Source of the DNA: Phytophthora hibernalis
Lineage: Eukaryota; Oomycota; Peronosporomycetes; Peronosporales; Peronosporaceae
Length of the DNA stretch: 64,000 nucleotides
Assembly: GCA_012656075.1 (NCBI GenBank)
Contig: JAAKBF010000058.1
Span: 1-64,000 of the forward strand
Reading direction: 5' to 3'
In this document: piece after piece, positions 54,975 through 64,000 of the stretch
How positions within the stretch are numbered: position 1 is the stretch's first letter
How the letters are laid out: every line of letters starts with the position of its first letter
Translations under genes and position numbers: made by a program
The notes under the pieces: model-generated
Database searches by the model: none
The model's input: only the letters and a program-made list of their open reading frames with translations
Told to the model about the DNA's origin: nothing

Positions 54975-55272
54975 ACTGGGAAAAGCAAAACAAAAAACAC
55001 CACTCTTGCATGTTCAGAGGTATGTGTTGATCTTCTGCATTTGTCCTTTCATGCCATCTGGCGGATTCCATTAATGAACGACGCGAAGACGTCGACATTT
55101 GGCAGGCTGTTGGCCAGAAGCTGCCCAGCAGGACCAGCAACGTCAGACAGAACCAAAAGTAGAAGAAGTTGCCAACCGCCACCATCGGGTAAAAGATGAG
55201 GAACATCAGTGTCGCGAGAAAGCAGTACGAGATCTCCACGAGCGTTGAGCCGACAAAACACCAATATCCCAT
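54975..55272 (-). pseudogene. PDR-type ABC (ABCG) transporter fragment
   Basis: On the minus strand FVGSTLVEISYCFLATLMF and FYPMVAVGNFFYFWFCLTLL match the transmembrane region of full-size ABCG/PDR transporters (family blocks of the type 'E-I-P-Y-x-F'). After a frame change near 55140, GQLLANSLPNVDVFASFING continues the same membrane domain. Only about 75-90 codons are left, without ATP-binding domains. The fragment lies between the stops of convergently transcribed GAR1 and Sm-G. It is a relic of a much larger gene. Confidence 0.65.
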
Positions 55273-55384
55273 TGTTCAGAGTTCTGTACAAAACAGTCAC
55301 CTCCACTTGAAGCAATGCACACTAGATACCGAGATCAAAACGATATATACTAGCGTCATAGAGCTGCTGTCTCGCTTAGGTCGT

Positions 55385-55677
55385 TTAAATGCGCTCCAGA
55401 CACTCGAACTGCACGATACTGTTGCCTCGAATAACCTGTCAAGCAGCATACAACATTAGAGAGAGCCACTAAATAAAAGAGTCCTGACGGTACGCACCAC
55501 CATGCCGATGCGGTTGGACTCCGTGGCCGAGACCTCCTCGACCGTCTCGTCCAGCGTCACGTTCATGAACTGGTCGAATCCGCGCAGCACGCCCGACACC
55601 TTGCGGTTACCGTTAAGCTTGAGGCTCAGCCGCTTGTCCATGTAGCGCTTGAGGTCGGGGCCCGCTGTCTTGACCAT
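55385..55677 (-). CDS. SNRPG: Small nuclear ribonucleoprotein G (Sm protein G)
   Basis: This is a core Sm-ring subunit of spliceosomal U1, U2, U4 and U5 snRNPs. Exon 1 (55677-55498) starts MVKTAGPDLKRYMDKRLSLK. It contains Sm motif 1 (LSLKLNGNRKVSGVLRGFDQ and FMNVTLDE) and reaches NRIGMV. A 62-nt intron (55497-55436, GTGCGT...TTGACAG) follows. Exon 2 (55435-55385) supplies Sm motif 2, VIRGNSIVQFECLERI, and the stop. The product is 76 residues, the same length as the human protein. The second exon is only 51 nt and is easily missed. The gene is divergent from MBF1 with 231 bp between the starts. Confidence 0.93.
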
Positions 55678-55908
55678 CTTCAGTCCACTGCTTATGAGGA
55701 TCTTGCAGTCCACACGACATACACACCATATTAGTGTGCCACACACGTCTCTCAAATCTCTCGATTTCACTATGGTTCGTCTCGTATGCGACATGTTGGC
55801 CAAACGTTCTCGAAGGCAAGAGTGAAGGTCAGCGCCCCCTGAACGTAACCGCCCACAAGCCTCACTTCGTAATTTCAGGCGCAAGCAGCAAGTCGAGATA
55901 CAAACAAT
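55678..55908. promoter_or_regulatory. Divergent promoter region of Sm-G and MBF1
   Basis: The start codons of two housekeeping genes are 231 bp apart on opposite strands, so both promoters and 5' UTRs must share this interval. A pyrimidine-rich acceptor-like CGTAATTTCAG at 55868-55878 may end a 5'-UTR intron of MBF1. No TATA-like box is evident. Confidence 0.5.
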
Positions 55909-56446
55909 ATGAGCAACTTCTCGCAGGGACAGGACTGGGAATCGGCCGGCTGGGGCAGCCGCGCGCTCCTCGTGGCGCCGCCAAGCAGCAGGCGCTCAAC
56001 AGCGCACGTCGCGCCGGTAACGTCGTCACCGAGACCAAGTGTACGTGGCTTCTTATTTGGGTGATAGAAAGATCTATCACCCAACCCCGAAGCATAATCA
56101 AAAGGGATCTGACTGGGTTTTATTAATTTTGACAGACGGTGCGGGTTCGAACAAGGGCGCGCACAGCGGCGTGGGCGTCAACATGCGCAAGCTGGAGGAG
56201 GACACGGACAACTTTAAGCACGACGCCGTGGATCGCAGCCTGTCGCAGGCGCTCATGAAGGCTCGCACGGAGAAGAAGATGAACCAGAAGCAGCTGGGCA
56301 CGCTCATCAACGAGAAGCCGCAGGTCATCGCCGACTACGAGTCGGGCCGCGCCATCCCCAACGGACAGATCATCTCCAAGCTGAACCGCGCACTGGGCGT
56401 GCAGCTGCCGCGTGGCCCCAAGAAGAAAAAGACGCCGGCCAACTAA
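55909..56446 (+). CDS. MBF1: Multiprotein-bridging factor 1 (MBF1), apparent 2-bp frameshift
   Basis: MBF1 is a transcriptional coactivator that links activators to TBP. Exon 1 (55909-56040) begins MSNFSQGQDWESAGWGSR and later reads APRGAAKQQALNSARRAGNV in another frame. The break is at GCGCGC (55961-55966): one GC unit fewer would give a continuous frame with the exact family spacing. A 95-nt intron (56041-56135) contains a 12-bp hairpin. Exon 2 carries MRKLEEDTDNFKHDAVDRSL and the helix-turn-helix domain ALMKARTEKKMNQKQLGTL, NEKPQVIADYESGRAIPNGQ and LNRALGVQLPRGPKKKK, and stops at 56444. The corrected length is about 146 residues, normal for the family. The frameshift is most simply a dinucleotide sequencing error. 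Confidence 0.9.
56057..56084. repeat. Perfect 12-bp hairpin within the MBF1 intron
   Basis: TTGGGTGATAGA and TCTATCACCCAA form a perfect inverted repeat separated by AAGA. It is 16 bases after the donor site and could form a stem-loop in the pre-mRNA, or be a tiny foldback insertion. Confidence 0.85.
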
Positions 56447-57055
56447 CTGCAGCCATGTGGTTGGTTGGCAAAGGGTCTTGTTAGGCAGACGCCAGTGTCT
56501 GCGTCTCTAGCAGCTCGAACCATCTCGTTCGGATGCCAGGGCGTCGTACTATAGATTGATCAACAACAAATGATGAAAGCCCAACGGTGGTGAACACGTG
56601 TCCAGTCCAGGATGAGTCTTCGTGGAAATGGGTACGCAAACTTCAACTTGCGGCGTAACCGCCGCTTTTGCTCAAATCCATTGCGGTGTGCACTTTTAGT
56701 GATCGTTTAGGCAGCAAGGAAACGATGGCCGGTGGTCTGCTGGCTACAGCGGAGCCGTTTGCTGGCTTGGTGCTCTCCGCCCTCAAGTTTCCAGCGACTG
56801 GGGTGGACCTGAGTATTTATACTTGCTCAGCTCCGTCGCATGTTTTAGGCGGCGATAGCAGTTATACGCTGGATGGGAACGTGGGTCGCTAAATGCAGCA
56901 GCCATCAATCAACGAGGGACCTGGGCGCGGGTCTTCTTCTCAGCGCTCGGATTTAGAGCCACAGCGTCGCATTCAAGAGAGCCTCCCTCGTGCTAGCTGC
57001 AACCGGTCATTTTGCGCCTTGCTCGCCCGTCGCACTTCGTATCCACGAGTTCGGC
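56447..57055. other. Intergenic, MBF1 to the acidic/Ser-rich gene
   Basis: A 74-codon ORF (56668-56892) has no recognisable features. The remainder presumably contains the MBF1 terminator and the next promoter. Confidence 0.4.
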
Positions 57056-58812
57056 ATGGCGAGTAACAATCCCAGCAGCTCCAGCTCCCGTGTGGCGTAC
57101 CGAGGACCAACGTCGCCTCCGGGATCAGGAAAAGCTCAGGTGCCAACTTACGACAGCGACGGACTAGAGAGCGACGACGATACTCTCCTCGCGCTGTCGT
57201 CGCTTGCCAAGATGGAAGCTTCTTGCGCTCCTCGTCAAAACGAGGTCGGGAATTTCCAGCAAGACAAGGTTATTATTTCCTCCACTGCGATCTTGGACGA
57301 CTCTGCCGACTGTATCGACATCGTTCAGCAGGCTATTGATGCCGCAGAAAATGCTCTTGCTCGATGCCCCAAGTATGAACGTCGCGAAGCTCTTACCGAG
57401 CTGCTGATGCACGCTAAACTCGAGCAGGCCAAGAAGGTTAGCCAAAACCGAACCATTAACGCGGACAATTACCATCGCGCCAACCTCTGGGCAGCTATGC
57501 TGATGCAGGTGCAGGAAATGGGTCGCAATTATCCCAAGGAGTACGGAAATCTGTTTGCTAGTCACGATACACAAGGGTGCAGCATGGTCTCACTCGTTTT
57601 GATGTCTGTCTTTCCAGCCCGCAGGTCCACCAGCTTGTGTATCTTGTGCAGCAGTGCGTAGCTAGGACCGACAAGCTCGAAGTTCCTGAAGATGACGACC
57701 ATACTTATTCTCATCCAAACGATGACCAGCAGAAAAATGGCGACAGCGTTGAAGAAGAAGTACAGCAGCAGGAGATCGAGGAAAATACCGATTACGGCAG
57801 ACCGGGAGAAGCAGCGGTTGACGTCGATGTTGTTCTTGGTAGTGACGACGATATCGGCTACAGAATCACCGAAGACATTGTTGACGAGGTGTCAAATCAA
57901 ATGGACGATGAAAACGACGTCGATGCTGAATTCTCGACGCCTAATGATGAAGACAAGAGCACAAATCGTGAGGACACGGAGATTGAGGAACTGGACGAGC
58001 ACGATAAGCCTGCGAAAAGGACTGCAGCATCTCCTGCTGCTACATCCCGCTTACGAGTACTGCTGCCAATCTTGACTGCTAACGTTGTTGTCAAGGGTGT
58101 CCAAGTTCCCCGGCTTCCTCGTGGAAGCAATGGATCCTCCAACAGCGCTGAAAGCAGCAAATCAAGCACCCCGGTGTCGGGTAAGACCTCCACGAATACA
58201 ACAGAACGAAATTCACGTCTGAAGTTTCAATTCCCCGAAAAGGAACTACTCCAACTTTTGGAAGATGAAGAAGTTGAGCAAGGATCAGCACGAAGCCCCT
58301 CACTACATAGCTATCGGAGGTTCAGTGTGAACTCGAAGATCACCGGCACAGTACCGCTAAGGCGTAAATCATTCTCCATGAAGCGCAGTCCACTCAAAAG
58401 CACCGCCTTTGCCGGATTCGGACCGTTGAATGTGGGCCCAAGAATTGCTACCGCTGAAATGGGGAGGGTGTCCGCTTCTCCAAGCATCACAAAGCCTTCC
58501 AAACAACTTTTGGCGGCACGCCGTAAGTCTACGACCGCGTGCTTCACCAATGCCCCTAGTATGTCATCCAGTCGTCGCAGTAGCAGTAAAAGCTTTTCTG
58601 CCACAAAGCAGCAGATCCTTGCCTTCAACAGCAAGAAGAAGACTGTTGCCTCTCCAAACAAGGCCTCATCCGGATCACCGAGGTCGTCATCCACGTCAAC
58701 CCCGCCATCCCCAGTGACTTCGACCCAAACACAAATGGTGTTGCGTGTACGTGAGCGCACGAGCGATGGTGTACCAGAGCTTGTGATCTCCAAAAACCTG
58801 TCCATTTCGTAG
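57056..58812 (+). CDS. Unknown protein: helical N-terminus, acidic middle, Ser/basic C-terminus
   Basis: Two exons are joined by a 77-nt intron (57541-57617, GTACGG...TTTCCAG). The join is in phase and gives 559 residues without a stop. The N-terminus (start MASNNPSSSSSRVAYRGP) is disordered. Residues about 85-165 form a helical segment (VQQAIDAAENALARCPKYER, then ANLWAAMLMQVQEMGRNYP) that continues after the intron with VHQLVYLVQQCVARTDKLE. A strongly acidic Glu/Asp region and a Ser/Lys/Arg-rich C-terminal third follow (LPRGSNGSSNSAESSKSSTP, SSSTSTPPSPVTST), with phosphorylation-type motifs. An in-frame upstream ATG at 56990 is an alternative start. The helical segment might be a four-helix or TPR-like module. 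I cannot name the family. Confidence 0.7.
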
Positions 58813-58850
58813 TCTGGCACTGGAACGACCGTTGCATTCGCGTTCCGTTC

Positions 58851-59636
58851 ATGAGCGCGGTCAACTTCATGGAGCTTGGCCCTGCGCAGCACGGTATCAT
58901 GCTAAGGCAGCTGCGCTACGTGAAGTCGATGATGCACGAATTACCATGGGCCAAGGCGCATCTTCGTGCTCTTCTGTCCAAATATACTGCCAAGGAGGTC
59001 TCCAAAGAAGAATTGTACCCCCAACTGAATGCCCTAGGGCAGCAGGTACAGCGCGAAATCGGTTCTCGAGCTAGGCAACACCGAGCACTAACAGCACGCA
59101 AGCAACGGCTCACAGTAACGCTGACGCTAGCTACGAGTGTGGTGAATGACACCGTTGTGACCAAATTTGGTCGGCGTGGTCGACCTCACGCCTCGCGTTT
59201 GATGTACGACCCGACCTCACCACTTCAGTTACGCTGGAGACGCAAACATGGCGAGCGCAGCATTGAATGTCTTCCAGTCGACGAGATCCAGGTCATCGAG
59301 GTGCCCGATAACTCGAGCCTGAATGCTACCGCGGGAACGTTTGGCCGTGGAAACAAGAAGGCAGCAGCTGCAGTTGCCTTCGACCCGGAGTCGTGTCTGT
59401 CCCTGGTGACAGCCACGCGCTCGCTCGACTTGCAAGTAGCTAGCGCGTTGCACCGAGAGTGGCTTGCAAACGCCATACGTGACATCGTGTCCTTCGCCCA
59501 GCAGTACAAGGCTGCCAAGGCAACCACTGGCAACTCCAGCGACAGTAGCAGCTCCAGTGAGTCAATGCCCAGCTCCAACACCCTGGCGAGACGGTCACGA
59601 CAGCATCCGTCGTCTCGCAACGTCTTGCTCTACTGA
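58851..59636 (+). CDS. PH-domain protein
   Basis: This single-exon gene encodes 261 residues starting MSAVNFMELGPAQHGIMLRQ, 38 bp after the previous stop. The first 90 residues are helical and basic (ALLSKYTAKEVSKEELYPQL). From about residue 100 a pleckstrin-homology-like fold is visible: TVVTKFGRRGRPHASRLMY, LQLRWRRKHGERSIECLPVD, EIQVIEVPD, then CLSLVTATRSLDLQVASALH with the terminal helix HREWLANAIRDIVSF, matching the 'sLdL-a-s---r-~W---i--lv' end of phospholipase-C/kinesin-type PH domains. A Ser-rich tail ends the protein. It probably binds phosphoinositides or a protein partner at membranes. The very short spacing to the upstream gene suggests coordinated or overlapping transcription units. 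Confidence 0.65.
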   Translation: MSAVNFMELGPAQHGIMLRQLRYVKSMMHELPWAKAHLRALLSKYTAKEVSKEELYPQLNALGQQVQREIGSRARQHRALTARKQRLTVTLTLATSVVNDTVVTKFGRRGRPHASRLMYDPTSPLQLRWRRKHGERSIECLPVDEIQVIEVPDNSSLNATAGTFGRGNKKAAAAVAFDPESCLSLVTATRSLDLQVASALHREWLANAIRDIVSFAQQYKAAKATTGNSSDSSSSSESMPSSNTLARRSRQHPSSRNVLLY

Positions 59637-59786
59637 AATGCAGACACCAACCTCCCATCGTCAACTATCAAACAAAAGAACGCAACCACAGTGTAGGCTC
59701 CATTACAATCAAAGTAGCAGCTCGATTCCAACCACAACTTGTCTCCAAGTCGCCCTCCTTGACCAGCAGTTTGTTCTGTCACTCAC

Positions 59787-60288
59787 TTATGTCTTCTTCT
59801 TGTACTGCGGCTTGCTCGTCTTGGTCAACAGCCATAGGTAAAAGACGGTCATTCCGGCGCTAGAGGCGGCCACGAGGCCTGCCGGGAAGAAGGCGCCCGT
59901 ATTGTTGTAGCGGTTGCCCATGACGGCCGTAAGAGGTGCTGCCACGGCCAGTGAGAGTGCAGGCCAGAGCTTGGACGTCACTGGGCTCTGCGTGTACTCA
60001 TTGTAGCTGCAGTAGCCCACGAAGCTCAGGAACGCGCCCGAGAGGCCGCCAGCCACGAGGGACATGGTGCTGTCAGAGCTCACGAAGCCGATGACGCCGC
60101 CCAGGCCCAGCAACATGCCATACTGTGGAAAAACACCACCGGAATGCAGAAAACAGAAGATAGCGTGAGTATTAGAGGGCGGTGAGAGACAGGAGTTGCA
60201 TGGTTAGATAGAGGAGACGAAGACGGAGAGAAGAAGCTATGGGGTGGCTATGGACACGTACTGGGAGCGTGAGGCAGAAGTCGTACAT
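59787..60288 (-). CDS. TMEM14-family small membrane protein
   Basis: Two exons make a protein of about 120 residues. Exon 1 (60288-60262) encodes MYDFCLTLP. A 139-nt intron (60261-60123, GTACGT...CCACAG) follows, and exon 2 (60122-59787) begins YGMLLGLGGVIGFVSSDSTM. Glycine-rich transmembrane helices typical of TMEM14 proteins follow (SLVAGGLSGAFLSFVGYCS, LWPALSLAVAAPLTAVMGNR, FFPAGLVAASSAGMTVFYLW), and the C-terminus is lysine-rich (KTSKPQYKKKT). TMEM14 proteins reside in organelle membranes; TMEM14C acts in mitochondrial porphyrin transport in animals. The three to four helices and the length fit the family. It is transcribed toward the PH-domain gene (convergent). Confidence 0.85.
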
Positions 60289-60795
60289 GATGTCTCGGGC
60301 TGTGCTCTTCAGTTAGGTTGTGGGCTCGAGTCCATCTGACGATCGCACTGACTTGATGTGAGTATGGCTTATTGGAGTGATTTCCATTGACAAAAGTTTG
60401 TGTGGCTTCAACTGGCGTTCGATTGGCTGATTTATTTATCTGCTGCGTCCCATATTAAAATGCGTATCTTGCGCAGCTCTCCCACACAAATAAATCGAAA
60501 ATTGACACGCCATCCGGATACCACTCAAAATACACCATTCATATCAGGACATACAGCTTCCACCAATCAGCGAGTTTACAGCCGACATTTTCCACTAATC
60601 CCCACACAGCACTAGAAACGTCGCATGGCCCTCCTCTTCCACCTACTCAGATCCATTCCACAACGAACAGCTCCACCAAGTTCACATCGCAGCTTCCCGG
60701 CGCTTCAGCACCCCGGACCTCCTCCTATCACTCGATACTCGACGCCACCAATTGTCCACGCTCTCCGCTCTCCAACCATCTTTTAACCGTTAAAA

Positions 60796-61231
60796 ATGGC
60801 CAACAAGATGTTCTGTAAGCTCCATTTCAACCAATGTTTCATAACTTGTTTCTAACTTTTTGTCTCTGTTGCTGTCCGTAGTGGCGTTGACGTGCTCGTT
60901 GCTGTCGTTGTGTGGCTTCGTGTTCCTCTTCTTGGTGGGGATCCTCGTCAAGGTGCAGCCCGAGTACATGAAGATCAGCAAGAGCGTCGAGAGCCCTGCA
61001 CCAATCTTCGAGTCCGCGTGTCTGTACGGGACGCTCTTCGTTCTGTCGTCCGTGGTCTACTACAAGGAGACGAAGAAGAACGCGCTCGAGAGCTACGACC
61101 TCAGTGGGTCCACGAACGAGGAGAGGCAGAGTCTGTTGGACAAGTACGCGGAGCTGTTGGGGGTTGGATGGGAAGGAATGCTGGCTGACTCGTTGTGTTT
61201 GTTGTGCAGGCCAATGGTGAGCTACAGTTGA
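60796..61231 (+). CDS. Small two-pass membrane protein, RNase-kappa-like
   Basis: Exon 1 (60796-60814) encodes MANKMF. A 67-nt intron (60815-60881, GTAAGC...GTCCGTAG, branch-like TCTAACT) follows. Exon 2 reads LALTCSLLSLCGFVFLFLVG for the first transmembrane helix, then ILVKVQPEYMKISKSVESPA, a second hydrophobic helix (SACLYGTLFVLSSVVYY) and a charged tail (KETKKNALESYDLSG). Two helices around a short loop with a G-I-x2-x-V start resemble RNASEK, a small membrane protein tied to the V-ATPase. The simil­arity is at the level of layout. The 3' end is uncertain: a possible short intron (about 61156-61209) precedes the final codons and stop near 61231. Confidence 0.5.
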
Positions 61232-61980
61232 GGACTGCGACGTCTTGGCATTGGGGTGATTGGGTGCTAGTGATCAACTTTTGTTTCTTTAATGTGAATG
61301 CAATTGCTAAATTCTTTTGCTATTGTACCATGCAAACCCTTTTCGCAAGCTTCGACGATATTGGGAACTTTTCGTTCGTTGCAGGTAGGTCTGCATTTAC
61401 TCCATTAGGGGATATAGGTGTCAAGCTCTAACACTGCTTTTGATTGTGAAAGGGAGGACAGCTGGTAGCACAGCTTTTTTCTGTGAAGAATCTGAAGCCA
61501 GGGCCTGGTTACCCACAAGCAGTTGGAGAACGTGGCAGTTGAAGCTGCATCAATGGCGGGCATGACGAATGCCGTTACGTTCACGATGGGAACGGCTGAA
61601 GCGACCGAGACGCACGACCTCTAGGGCATCCAGTACGATCTCGCTGATGGTCTGTGGGATGAACTACACGATTTTCGCGATTCGAGGTGAATTTTGGCGC
61701 CGAGCACGGGGTGGAAGTTGTCATTCCTGGGGTTGTGTTTACTGAACGATTCTACAAAGAGACCGCTGTCTTAATAATGGCCAGCGATGCAAGAGAAGTA
61801 CTACAGTGTAGTAGATGAATTTTGCCTGCCGGTACTGATACTGCAGCAGGTTTTGACCTAAACAGATCCAGTATCCAGTTGACTCACCGAAGACCTCAGA
61901 TCCATCTAAGCTCCTTTTTAATTAAAGAGCAAATTGGTTAGCCTATGAGTCGCTAGATAATAGCAAGCGGAACTGGAAGC
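61232..61980. other. Intergenic, nothing certain
   Basis: Frames are short and full of stops. A short stretch near 61700-61790 (GVEVVIPG...) vaguely recalls the VVVPGYG block of the WFLPW family, but nothing around it matches. Confidence 0.35.
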
Positions 61981-64000
61981 ATGTTCGTGTCTTCAAGCCG
62001 AGTCACTATCAGAAACCGTTGGGTTACATGGGTACACATTGTGTTCCAGCTTGAACGCTTGCTGCCAAGAACAGTTTCTCCCCAGGTGAGTATCCAGTCC
62101 TCATGTTTTGACAAAGGATGCATGAACTTTAGATTCTCCCCGAGCTCTCACTTGCGCATACTCCATTCAAGGCCCATATTCATGGACACCAACTCCGTAT
62201 TCCCACGCAAAATCCTTCGACCCGCAAGCAACTACATCCGACAGACCTACCAAAACACCCGATACACCTTGGTGCGCGGAACCTTTATCAAGTTACGGCT
62301 GAAGAATCGTTACCTTTTCATGCCCCACTAACATGTCAGTGAAGATGGCAACTACATGCTGGAAACCAGCGACTTGCCACGAAAGGGCTTCCAAGTCGCT
62401 GCCATCTCGTACGCGTGGGGATCAAACCCATTCCACGCATCAACTTTGCGTCGCAATACGACTGGGTGACATGTGGGACGCACACAAAGTGCTCGGCGTG
62501 CTATGTGAACTGTCAACCTGTCGTTGGCTTTGGGTGGATCAACTATCGCAAGACCAAGCTGCGCCCATACGTGAGAAGACATTGCTCCATTTACCACAGT
62601 ACTACATGTACAAACTCACGACCGTCGTCATGCTCTTACCCACGATCGAGTGCAACGCGCTAGAATGGATCACCAATTGGCTGTACCAACACAACCCAAA
62701 GAGTGACGATGCTCTAAAGCTTGACATGCTGGGCTCTCACTTACGGAAATGTTCAAAGTGCGCGTCGCACGTGGAATTTTGCATTGAACGCGTTTGGACA
62801 TGGCAGGAGTACATTATGAGCTCGGTGGTAATCTCCATCCCCTTTCTAGGCAAGCGTTGCTACCATCACTCGATGCCACGATTGAGGGTCAAACGACTAT
62901 TCCAGTATTTCGACAGCATCACCCGGTGGAGCAGCTACAAGTCTCAAGTCCGACTCCAGTCTTACTGGCTACGCATGCCGCTGTTGCACGCATTCTTACT
63001 TGGTGACTGTGTGCAAAAGCCATTCAAGAAGCTCCAACCAGAGTTCGTTCAGCCTTTGCTCCTCGATATATCGGCGCTGCGTTTGCGCGCTGAGTATGAA
63101 CAGGATCTATTGTATGCCGCATTCGCGCTCGTCCAGGGCGTCCATTTGCCGTCGTATCGCAGCTACAGTTGGTCATTCCAGTCAACGATGGAAGAAGCTG
63201 GTGAGGCGATTGCCGCGTTGAACCAGACGAAATTCATCGCTCAATCTGCAGGACCGTGCACGACCAAGTACTTGCGCCCGGCACTCCAATACATGGACTC
63301 ATCGTTCATAGGTCAGATTGCTGGTGGAAGCTACGCCGCGCAGATGACACCGATGGGTCTATCCATGAAATTTGTCTCGAAAGAAGCAACAGCCCTGAGG
63401 TGGCACAATCAAACGTTCGAGTGTCGGCCAGCTCGGCCGTGGTTTGGTATTCCTGCCCCTGAACTTGATGCTCCCGAAGCTTTATTAGCGTGGGAAATGC
63501 TGAGCTGGGAAACAGGTGAATGCATTGCCATTGACCTCGCCCGAGTTGACAATTCATGGGCGACTATGGAATCACGCGAAATGGCAATGCAGTGGATGGC
63601 CTGCTTGATGTGTTACTGCACACCAAACGACTTCACGGCTGACGACTCAACCACGACCGAATTTACCAAGGGAGTGCTTCTCACGGTTGATAAATTCCTC
63701 GTTCCTGCACTGATTCAGTCAGAGGCTTCATTTTATCGACTCTTCGTTAGCGGTGACGTCGTGTTTGTTCTTGACGACGATACTCGCATCGTGGGCAGAG
63801 CGAATGTAAATCCATCCATATTTTCATGCGCTACACGATCGGGCTTTATCCAGGAACCAATTCCTAAGAAATCGTGCCTGTTACAAAGTTCCACACACGA
63901 TAACCCTCAGATATCGCGGAATCCTGCATGGACAAGTTACGTCTTTTTCCACCGCCGTAGAATTTGTAGCAGGGCACGTATCCTTCTCTTCGGGTTGCTC
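61981..64000 (+). pseudogene. HET-like (heterokaryon-incompatibility-type) protein, broken and cut by the window edge
   Basis: The first frame (from 61981) gives RTYQ-type N-terminal sequence to FMPH and a TAA at 62329, and continues past it to SDLPRKGFQVAAISYAWG (to 62421). The ISYAWG motif is the first HET-domain signature. A frame change between 62422 and 62458 leads into a frame that stays open for 514 codons to the right edge. It includes CRWLWVDQLSQDQ (second signature, family type 'lWiDalCInQ'), LPQYYMYKLTTVVMLLPT, and ERVWTWQEYIMSSVV (third signature, 'R-W-tlQE'). A long C-terminal region without a recognised domain follows. The HET domain in fungi triggers incompatibility cell death; its role in oomycetes is unknown. 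The open right half suggests that only the N-terminal part is damaged or mis-sequenced. Confidence 0.6.

Noticed and set aside
61700..61790. Possible sixth copy fragment of the WFLPW family (GVEVVIPG)
   Set aside because: Only about eight residues resemble the VVVPGYG block and none of the neighbouring blocks is present.

Overview
The window looks like a transposon-rich stretch of an oomycete (Phytophthora-like) nuclear genome. The evidence is short GT-AG introns of about 60-140 nt, tightly packed housekeeping genes, a Kazal-type secreted inhibitor relic, and a mobile-element load made of Ty3/Gypsy, DIRS-type and Crypton tyrosine-recombinase elements, hAT, pogo/DDE_1, LINE and MITE copies. 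The genus is an inference from gene content; no ribosomal or barcode sequence is present.

Layout. 1-0.8 kb: ends of an unresolved minus-strand gene. 1.1-4.35 kb: internally deleted Ty3/Gypsy element. 4.5-7.4 kb: mostly non-coding sequence with a short candidate exon, small repeats and a 374-bp TA-type MITE. 7.67-13.65 kb: DIRS-like retrotransposon (gag-like, RT, RNase H, truncated tyrosine recombinase), split by a 745-bp insertion with an 8-bp target duplication. 13.9-16.0 kb: first copy (A) of a paralogous gene family. 16.5-16.9 kb: secreted Kazal-like inhibitor relic. 18.1-20.2 kb: Crypton-like element. 20.2-30.5 kb: Ty3/Gypsy element with two RNase H domains and a long antisense coiled-coil ORF. 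30.5-35.2 kb: another Ty3/Gypsy element on the minus strand, split by a rearranged pogo-type element and fused at its 5' side to a LINE fragment. 36-54 kb: family copies B (+), D (+), C (-) and E (+), with an ankyrin-repeat gene and a GPI-anchor-like surface protein gene between D and C. 54.2-61.2 kb: compact housekeeping island (GAR1, Sm protein G, MBF1, an unknown acidic/Ser-rich protein, a PH-domain protein, TMEM14, a small RNase-kappa-like membrane protein). 62-64 kb: HET-like gene running off the right edge.

The most interesting content is the five-member gene family, here called the WFLPW family. It has an N-terminal W-x-FL-x-PW motif, a central WGxLxGFPDDP motif, a leucine-rich C-terminal half and a conserved tail that weakly resembles an F-box. 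I do not recognise it as a characterised family. Four hAT-type insertions with perfect 8-bp target duplications lie in the same 14 kb. Three of them sit inside family copies, where removing the insertion plus one target copy restores the gene. Copy C also carries a foldback plus a triplication.

Many apparent frameshifts sit in short homopolymer or dinucleotide runs, including in the essential genes GAR1 and MBF1. Some of the 'pseudogene' calls may therefore be assembly indels, and this is flagged wherever it matters.
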